Source of the DNA: an uncultured Gammaproteobacteria bacterium
GTDB lineage: Bacteria; Pseudomonadota; Gammaproteobacteria; Coxiellales; Coxiellaceae
Direction: 5' to 3'
NCBI GenBank assembly: GCA_903870185.1
Contig: CAIQCE010000083.1
Location: 1 to 5,913 of the forward strand
Length of the DNA stretch: 5,913 bases
Shown: piece after piece, positions 1 through 4,925 of the stretch
How the letters are laid out: the number at the start of each line of letters is the position of its first letter
Position numbering within the stretch: the stretch's first letter is position 1
The notes under the pieces: generated by a model
Database searches by the model: none
Seen by the model: the letters and a program-made list of their open reading frames with translations, nothing else
What the model was told of the DNA's origin: nothing
Made by a program: the position numbers and the translations under genes

Positions 1-30
1 CACTGTTTGTCTATGTTGTATAGCTCTCAT
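1..30 (-). CDS. Start of an unidentified gene, cut by the left window edge
   Basis: An ATG at 30-28 opens a frame that stays open for all ten codons to the edge (MRAIQHRQTV). An AGAGG ribosome-binding site lies 8 bases upstream, the same spacing as for the 203-residue gene before it. The stop codon of that gene is 30 bases upstream, so the two are probably co-transcribed. Ten residues are too few to suggest a function. It could still be a chance ORF; the well-placed Shine-Dalgarno sequence is the main support. Confidence 0.45.
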   Translation of the reverse strand, partial: MRAIQHRQTV

Positions 31-60
31 GATATTATCCTCTGTTAGAATGTATTAATG

Positions 61-672
61 TTATATAGTGAGTGAAACACTCGTTTTTTGAGATTTGACC
101 TGAATACCAGTATTTTCAATGCTGATAATGTTGCTTTTAACCAATGGTTCAAAACAAGCTAAGATTAATTTTTCAAGTTTTGATTTTGTTCTAAATAGAT
201 AGGCAAAAAAACCTTTTCGATGATGCTTGGTTACTTTCGCCAATATAGCATGTACTTCAATAGCTAAATCAAAGAATTTATTTTCCGAATTCTCATTTTG
301 CATTTTACCTGCGAGAATCTGAATATCTTGGATAATCGCTAATTCAAATAATTTTTTTCCTGTATATCGAGAACCAATTGTATTTAAACCTCTACAAAAT
401 TTTTTAAGCTCTATTAATCGCTTGGTATTCCCACCAAAAACTCTCCGAGTAGAATGTAAAAAATCAATGGCTGAATCCAGGTTTTCTACTTTCTTATTAG
501 TGAAAAAGGCCCGAGATTTTACTCGAGATTCGATAGATGTAGCTTGACTAAGTTCGCCAGACTCAAACTCTCTATCTGGCTTAGTTTCTACTGCCACCCT
601 TGCAATTTTCATTGCACTTTTAAGTAACCGACTTCTTGCATCATTTACTGATTGAAAAAAATGTATGGTCAT
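61..672 (-). CDS. Hypothetical basic helical protein, 203 residues
   Basis: I do not recognise this family. The ATG at 672 follows a GAGG ribosome-binding site with an 8-base spacer, and the frame ends in TAA. The protein is rich in Lys, Arg, Leu, Ile and Phe and looks mostly alpha-helical. It has no signal peptide and no convincing membrane segment. Helices are likely around residues 9-30, 63-78, 83-97, 105-125 and 132-148. A strongly basic stretch with two histidines and aromatic residues (KHHRKGFFAYLF, 149-160) is followed by an amphipathic helix (162-178). The tail from about 181 looks like a beta strand plus polar residues. The only cysteines are C93 and C173, and no catalytic motif is visible. 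It is separated from the OTU-protein gene upstream by 409 bases, so it probably has its own promoter. It likely forms a unit with the partial gene downstream. An accessory or secreted protein is possible but unsupported. Confidence 0.8.
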   Translation of the reverse strand: MTIHFFQSVNDARSRLLKSAMKIARVAVETKPDREFESGELSQATSIESRVKSRAFFTNKKVENLDSAIDFLHSTRRVFGGNTKRLIELKKFCRGLNTIGSRYTGKKLFELAIIQDIQILAGKMQNENSENKFFDLAIEVHAILAKVTKHHRKGFFAYLFRTKSKLEKLILACFEPLVKSNIISIENTGIQVKSQKTSVSLTI

Positions 673-866
673 TATTAATACCTCAATTATTTAAACTACA
701 ATATCCCTCCTATTTCATCTTGAAATTTGTCCAATTACATCTATCCATGGTTTCAGTCTTGAATTTTCATATTAAAAATCACTAATTAATCTCACTTTAT
801 ACAATAAACTATAAAGTTCTTTTATTAATGTTTTCTTAAATGACATGTTTATATAGATCTTATTTT

Positions 867-895
867 ATTGTGAGAAATGGCTTACAAACTGTCAA
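867..895 (-). promoter_or_regulatory. Candidate sigma-70 promoter for the 203-residue gene
   Basis: On the minus strand a perfect -35 box TTGACA (895-890) is followed after 17 bases by CACAAT (872-867), which matches four of six -10 positions. The expected transcript would have a leader of about 190 bases before the ATG at 672. It lies just beyond a possible terminator, as expected for the start of a new transcription unit. This is a consensus match only. Confidence 0.4.
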
Positions 896-906
896 AATTT
901 ATAATC

Positions 907-936
907 AAAAAGCATTTGAGTTTTACCACAACTCAA
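907..936 (-). terminator. Candidate rho-independent terminator
   Basis: On the minus strand TTGAGTT and AACTCAA form a 7-bp stem (936-930 with 922-916) with a 7-base loop. Four bases later comes a run of five T (911-907). The stem is AT-rich and the T run is short, so termination would be weak. It lies about 145 bases after the OTU stop and directly before the candidate TTGACA promoter, which is a sensible place for a unit boundary. Confidence 0.3.
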
Positions 937-944
937 TGGAGGGA

Positions 945-966
945 AATACCATAGTTATATGGTATT
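945..966. repeat. 9-bp inverted repeat AATACCATA / TATGGTATT
   Basis: Bases 945-953 and 958-966 are perfect reverse complements around a 4-base spacer (GTTA). An eight-base part of the right arm recurs in direct orientation at 1002-1009, and the full nonamer recurs at 4898-4906 upstream of the lysine-rich gene. It could be a protein-binding operator or a small hairpin. No T tract follows, so it is not a typical terminator. Confidence 0.5.
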
Positions 967-1030
967 AATTTCAACAATTACGGTAGTATTTATTAACTCG
1001 ATATGGTATCAGTCTGCAGCTTGAAGCTAT

Positions 1031-1050
1031 AAAAAAAATAACTATTTTTT
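1031..1050 (-). terminator. A/T-only hairpin after the OTU-protein gene
   Basis: Reading the minus strand, AAAAAATA (1050-1043) can pair with TATTTTTT (1040-1033). The right arm runs into two more T, giving eight in a row. It begins 31 bases past the TAA at 1084-1082, the usual place for a terminator. The stem has no G or C pairs in its arms, so strength is doubtful. It may be a bidirectional or merely fortuitous A/T palindrome. Confidence 0.3.
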
Positions 1051-1081
1051 AGAATCTAAACGATAAAGAGATGTAAATTAG

Positions 1082-4000
1082 TTATTTCTTAAATGCACGC
1101 TTAGCACTTAGCTCATCCAGCAATCCCGTTTCTTGCGCATCTATAAATGCATCTTCAGCCTTTTTAAGCACAGCTGCTAAGGCAGGACCGGCATCACAGT
1201 AAACGGCATTCGCTTGACCATAATTGGGACAATTGCCTGAGGGTTGTTCATTTGCTCTATAGGCACAGCAGACAGATGATCTTGGCAATGAATTATAAAT
1301 TTCTGAAATTGCTGCCAAAATAGATTTAGCAGGCAAATTAAATCGATAATTACCCCCCAACACTAATGCTATATGATCTTTGAAAGCTGTATTCTCTGTT
1401 ATTCCAGCGGCAGGTATAGGTTCATACTGAACTGGTGCCATAGTTGCGTCTCTATTTCCAACTCCTGTTCTAGGCGTAATATTGTGACGGTTCTCAGGTG
1501 AGCCAAGACCGTAATTATGAAGTCGAGGTACAATGGAATCACCTTCTCGGGTATAAGCCATACAGACAGTATGGCCGCCTGCTTCACACCATTCATGATG
1601 CCCTGTATTTAAATAAATAGACTCACCTTCTTTTAAAGCAGCTAAAGCTTCACAAACACTCCTTGGAAGTGGGCTCTCCTTAATTCTATCCACTATGGAT
1701 ATTAAAGATCGCTGAGTTGGATTTTCTTGCAATCGTTTTATATATTCAGGTGATGCGATCGTTTCTCCTTCCCTTAAAGATGCCTTGCAAGCATCAAGAG
1801 TCCTAACAGCAGCTGTATGAATAATCTTCTCATATTTATATCCGTTAAGTTCACCTCTAATTAAACTTTTAAGTTTATTCCGCATCTTAGGATCTGTCGC
1901 ATTAGCTAAAATTCTGATATGTGCAAATACTCGATAAAGAGTTTCATGTGTAGATTCTCCACCCGTTAAAGGCACTAAAGAAACCTCCTTGCCTGAACGA
2001 GCAAAGCCGGCCACCTTTTTTCCATCCTTATCAACGGCATCATTAATCTTAAGAGCCTTTTGAAAGGCTGTCGGTAATTTGGCTTCTTTTGCATTAGGCA
2101 CAGCACCTTCTTGACCTCGAGTATTGCCTCGATGAGTTTGAATTTTATTCAAGCTATCTTCATGGGTAAGTTTTGCATAATCTGTTTTGAGAAGGCTGTA
2201 GATATCTAAAGCCCCATCTTCAGCAATGAGTTGATCAATACCCCGCATTACATCCGCCTCAAGTTCCGCTCGACTAGGCAGTGATTCTGTAGTGGAAACT
2301 GATTTAGAGGGATCACTAGAATCCCCTCCTTCAGTACTTTTTCCATTGAAAAAACTCATTGGTGGAACAGCGAGTGTAGACCGAGAAGCCATTACTGCTT
2401 TTGTTCTTTCTCGAAGATCCATTTTTAATCTTTCAAAAGTAGCAGGATCCATGGGAGTGGCTCCTGCTCCAGCTGCTGGTTTAGGGGGCTCCTGTCTTAA
2501 TTTCTCTAAAAATGTCTTTCCAGAGCGATCCGTGGCAGATCTCGGCTTACCATCAGAAGGTGCCCCAGCTCTTGATTCGATATCTTTTGCAATTCTGGCA
2601 CGGATCTCTGCATCAGTAGGCTTCACAGTAAATTCTTTGGGAGCACCCTCCTCAGGAGGTTTGGCCGCACCCGTTGGCCTTGCTAGAGCAGGATTAGCAG
2701 GCGGCAATGTAGCCAACCTTAATTGTGACAATTGATGACGTGGAACGGGTGTTCCAGTAGCTAAATCAACTGAACCATATTTAGCAGCAATCGCCTTATG
2801 CTCGTCAGTAAGAAGCACGGGTCTTCCACTGTTATAAATATCGCCTTTTTTACCTCCGCCTAAATCGACACGTTTAAACTCCCCTGTACGGACTTTTTGG
2901 CTATGTAAACTTCTTCCATTAATAGCCCCTGTAGCAAGACCTGTAACAGCACCCGTTATTACAGATGCTCCCATGCCTTCTGTCATTTTGCGACCTTCAA
3001 CTGTATTTGAAATAGCAGTCGTCGCCGCACTGGTTAATCCTCCTGCTACAGCACCAGTACCTGCAGCCATCAAAGTACTTTTGGCGGATGAGTTGGCCAC
3101 ATTCACCCATTTTTCTGTTAGAGTCCCACTTCCAGCACTGGAAACTCCGCTGACGGCCCCAGTGAGGCCTCCTGCTAACGCTCCTGTAAGACCCACTTTG
3201 TCTCTCATCGCAATGAGTGGATTCTGGCCATTTACACTGGCTTCTGCTGCTGCAGAAGCAAACTTACCTGCCGCGCCACCCGCCGCTTGAACAGCCGCTT
3301 TTCTAAGCAAAACTTTCCCCGCTTCTTTAACAGCGGCCTTTCCTACCTCAGCACCTGCTTTTGTGGTAACAGCAGTCACGGCTCCCGCCCCTCCTGCTTT
3401 TAATGCTTCTTTACCCACAGCTGCTACAGGCCCAGCGGCAGGGGCTAATGCCGCACAAACTCCACCTGTTGCTAATCCTGTTGCACATCCAATGACTAAT
3501 TGTTTTCCATAGTCTTTGAATTTCATATTTCGATTAGTAGCTGAATGAACACTCGCTTGGACCCCAGCACTCATAATAGCTGTACCTGCTAACGCAACCC
3601 ACCCTACTGGATTAGACACTAACAACAAACCCATACCTGCTACAACTGCACCCGCTACAAAACCAACAACTTGCCCAGTTCTATTCAAAGGTTCTAATAA
3701 AGATGGTTTAATCAAAAGGTCATAATGATTTTCAGGTAGCTCTACTTCTAAGCTAGCGCTACGGTAAATAACTTCAACTAGGGGTGAATCTCCAGCGGGT
3801 ACAGGTGAGTGAACCACTAATTCATTTCTCTCATTAATTCTATAACTGGCTATTCGAATATTGAGTATCACCTGCAAAGCATGCATTTCAGCAGGACCTG
3901 CCCAACTTAATGAGCTTGCATGATAATCTAGATAAGCCCTAAACGTTGTTTCACAGAAGACTGGCACACCCTCCTCAAGATGTCGATTATGAATAATCAA

Positions 4001-4342
4001 ATAATCCGCTATATTGGCTTTAATGAACTCTGTGATAACGGTACGAAGATTTGAATTGACCAAATGTTTCAAAACATCCAATAACTCATCAAACTTCTCT
4101 GAGGAGCCATCATAATAAGCCAATTTATCTCGAAGCATCTCAAAATGCTCCATACCTAATTCAGTAAATGATAAAATAAAACGCCTACGGAATTCATCCA
4201 CATCATGATAAACAGGCAACAAATAACCCAAGGCTACTGAGTAATATAAACAACTTCCGTCAGGAGAAACATTCGCCACTCTTTTCTGCTCAGCCTCTAC
4301 ATTGGGCATAGGATTGGGGGCGGGAGGTGTTGTTGCAGGCAT
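1082..4342 (-). CDS. OTU-family cysteine protease (deubiquitinase-like) with membrane-active centre and second protease-like C-terminal domain
   Basis: This is a 1086-residue multidomain protein, probably a secreted effector acting on host ubiquitin or a related modifier. The OTU domain spans about residues 22-212. It has DGSCLYYSV with nucleophile C31, the family motif WAGPAEMHAL at 147-156, and NHYDLL with H206 and D208. The Cys-His distance of 175 residues implies a helical insert, as in larger OTUs. Two hydrophobic segments follow (225-243, 245-261). A Gly/Ala-rich region (about 284-475) carries repeated GTGAVAGGLT-like glycine-zipper stretches. Residues about 476-690 form a Pro/Ala/Ser-rich linker. 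The C-terminal part (about 690-1086) is helical and then shows GGHT (H924), HNYGLGS (N943) and QPSGNC (Q1033, C1038), the H-N-Q-C order of clan CE proteases. There is no N-terminal signal peptide; an acidic C-terminus ending AFKK would suit type IV secretion. The ATG at 4342 is chosen because AAAGGAG lies 5 bases upstream; an in-frame TTG at 4387 has no such site. The OTU call is firm; the second protease and secretion are inference. Confidence 0.93.
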   Translation of the reverse strand: MPATTPPAPNPMPNVEAEQKRVANVSPDGSCLYYSVALGYLLPVYHDVDEFRRRFILSFTELGMEHFEMLRDKLAYYDGSSEKFDELLDVLKHLVNSNLRTVITEFIKANIADYLIIHNRHLEEGVPVFCETTFRAYLDYHASSLSWAGPAEMHALQVILNIRIASYRINERNELVVHSPVPAGDSPLVEVIYRSASLEVELPENHYDLLIKPSLLEPLNRTGQVVGFVAGAVVAGMGLLLVSNPVGWVALAGTAIMSAGVQASVHSATNRNMKFKDYGKQLVIGCATGLATGGVCAALAPAAGPVAAVGKEALKAGGAGAVTAVTTKAGAEVGKAAVKEAGKVLLRKAAVQAAGGAAGKFASAAAEASVNGQNPLIAMRDKVGLTGALAGGLTGAVSGVSSAGSGTLTEKWVNVANSSAKSTLMAAGTGAVAGGLTSAATTAISNTVEGRKMTEGMGASVITGAVTGLATGAINGRSLHSQKVRTGEFKRVDLGGGKKGDIYNSGRPVLLTDEHKAIAAKYGSVDLATGTPVPRHQLSQLRLATLPPANPALARPTGAAKPPEEGAPKEFTVKPTDAEIRARIAKDIESRAGAPSDGKPRSATDRSGKTFLEKLRQEPPKPAAGAGATPMDPATFERLKMDLRERTKAVMASRSTLAVPPMSFFNGKSTEGGDSSDPSKSVSTTESLPSRAELEADVMRGIDQLIAEDGALDIYSLLKTDYAKLTHEDSLNKIQTHRGNTRGQEGAVPNAKEAKLPTAFQKALKINDAVDKDGKKVAGFARSGKEVSLVPLTGGESTHETLYRVFAHIRILANATDPKMRNKLKSLIRGELNGYKYEKIIHTAAVRTLDACKASLREGETIASPEYIKRLQENPTQRSLISIVDRIKESPLPRSVCEALAALKEGESIYLNTGHHEWCEAGGHTVCMAYTREGDSIVPRLHNYGLGSPENRHNITPRTGVGNRDATMAPVQYEPIPAAGITENTAFKDHIALVLGGNYRFNLPAKSILAAISEIYNSLPRSSVCCAYRANEQPSGNCPNYGQANAVYCDAGPALAAVLKKAEDAFIDAQETGLLDELSAKRAFKK

Positions 4343-4347
4343 GGGGG

Positions 4348-4354
4348 CTCCTTT
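4348..4354 (-). promoter_or_regulatory. Ribosome-binding site fixing the OTU-protein start
   Basis: AAAGGAG on the minus strand ends 5 bases before the ATG at 4342-4340. It is the strongest Shine-Dalgarno match near this gene and sets the start 15 codons downstream of the TTG at 4387. That TTG lies almost against the intergenic hairpin, which would hinder ribosome binding there. Confidence 0.8.
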
Positions 4355-4390
4355 AGTTTGATACCTCGATAATAATGTCACGAACAAATT

Positions 4391-4416
4391 GCAGATAGTG
4401 GCCAGCCACTACCTGC
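4391..4416 (-). terminator. Strong intergenic hairpin (terminator or attenuator)
   Basis: The minus-strand RNA can form a 12-bp stem from GCAGGUAGUGGC and GCCACUAUCUGC with only UG between the arms; opening the top pair gives a four-base loop. The single non-Watson-Crick position is G-U in minus-strand RNA but A-C in plus-strand RNA, so the structure suits the minus transcript. It starts 13 bases after the TAA of the lysine-rich gene and ends 48 bases before the OTU ATG. The following sequence AATTTGTTC is only moderately T-rich. It may partly terminate transcription, protect the upstream mRNA from 3' decay, or regulate read-through into the OTU gene. Confidence 0.6.
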
Positions 4417-4429
4417 ACGTTCTTATATA

Positions 4430-4837
4430 TTAGCTTTCAGCAACAGCCGTATTAACTTTTTTGGATTTCTGAGTACTATTTTTTATCTTTTTAGCTTTGA
4501 CAGATCTTTTGGCTTTCTTCGATTTAACTGAAGCAGAAACTGCTTTCTTAGTATGTTTCTTATCAAAGGCAGCTGATGCTTTTGCTAAATAGGCTGTTTT
4601 TGCATGAGCGATTTTTTCAGCCGCTTGATATCCATGTAGAATGCCCGCCTGGTGGCCGATCATTTTTGCTTCTGATAAATCCTTTTGAAACTTCTTCTTA
4701 AGACCCTTTATTTCAGCCTTAAGATGCTTCACTATTGATTTTAACTCGTTAACAACAGCTTTTTGGGTACCACCTGCTTTTTTTGTATCCTTTATTTTTG
4801 AGTCAGATTGTGCTTTTTTGATATTACGTTTTGCCAT
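4430..4837 (-). CDS. Lysine-rich small basic protein with histone-H1-like tail, 135 residues
   Basis: The family is not recognised. The ATG at 4837 follows an AAAGGA ribosome-binding site. About 35 of 135 residues are Lys, against 9 acidic residues and only 2 Arg, so the protein is extremely basic; it has no Cys or Trp. Residues 1-25 are a basic disordered-looking head. Residues 26-58 form a likely amphipathic helix or coiled coil (ELKSIVKHLKAEIKGLKKKF). Residues 60-91 are an Ala-rich helix with four His in the segment 62-78 (GHQAGILHGYQAAEKIAHAK). The tail (93-128) is made of repeated KK, SKKAK and KAKK clusters like the C-terminal tail of histone H1 and of bacterial H1-like proteins. Binding to DNA, RNA or another polyanion is the natural guess. 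It lies between the HTH gene and the OTU gene, 87 bases before the OTU ATG, with a hairpin in the gap. A structural, nucleoid-associated or secreted nucleic-acid-binding role cannot be told apart here. Confidence 0.82.
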   Translation of the reverse strand: MAKRNIKKAQSDSKIKDTKKAGGTQKAVVNELKSIVKHLKAEIKGLKKKFQKDLSEAKMIGHQAGILHGYQAAEKIAHAKTAYLAKASAAFDKKHTKKAVSASVKSKKAKRSVKAKKIKNSTQKSKKVNTAVAES

Positions 4838-4876
4838 TATATAAAATCCTTTATTTGAAGTGTTAAAAACGATGGA

Positions 4877-4882
4877 ATTATA
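4877..4882 (-). promoter_or_regulatory. Candidate -10 box for the lysine-rich gene
   Basis: A perfect TATAAT lies 40 bases before the ATG at 4837 on the minus strand. No good -35 box is seen; at the expected distance is TATGGTATT (4906-4898), the nonamer also found in the inverted repeat at 945-966, so an activator could be needed. The same stretch can instead form a bulged hairpin (AAAAA-CGAT with ATCG-TTTTT, 4892-4865) that might terminate the HTH gene. The two readings are not exclusive. Confidence 0.35.
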
Positions 4883-4925
4883 TCGATTTTTTCAATGAAT
4901 ACCATAAGATTTATGCCTAAATACA

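Larger units (their letters stand above)
673..1081. other. Intergenic region without a convincing gene
   Basis: These 409 AT-rich bases separate the OTU-protein gene from the 203-residue gene. Read on the minus strand, they hold an A/T-only hairpin soon after the OTU stop, a 9-bp inverted repeat, a 7-bp hairpin followed by a T run, a candidate TTGACA promoter, and finally the ribosome-binding site of the next gene. The only plus-strand frame of note (840-968, 42 codons) has no ribosome-binding site and contains the hairpins, so it is not called. No tRNA or recognised structured RNA is visible. Confidence 0.7.

Noticed and set aside
699..750. 12-codon minus-strand leader ORF (MDRCNWTNFKMK) followed by AGGAGG before the 203-residue gene
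   Set aside because: The ORF has no ribosome-binding site of its own and no regulatory codon run, and the AGGAGG leads only to a TTG-TAG start-stop, so chance is the simpler explanation.
840..968. 42-codon plus-strand ORF in the intergenic region
   Set aside because: No ribosome-binding site, a stop just upstream, and it contains the hairpins of this gap; the peptide is not recognisable.
1399..1596. 65-codon minus-strand frame inside the OTU gene
   Set aside because: It lies out of frame within the conserved-looking C-terminal domain and shows no ribosome-binding site of note.
2292..2735. Open plus-strand frame of 147 codons
   Set aside because: It is antisense to the Pro/Ala-rich linker of the OTU gene; its length reflects the composition of that region and it has no independent support.
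2973..3290. Open plus-strand frame of 105 codons
   Set aside because: It is antisense to the Gly/Ala repeats, where GC-rich codons rarely give stops on the opposite strand.
4343..4387. TTG-initiated N-terminal extension (15 codons) of the OTU protein
   Set aside because: It has no Shine-Dalgarno sequence and begins next to a stable hairpin, whereas the ATG at 4342 has AAAGGAG at 5 bases.
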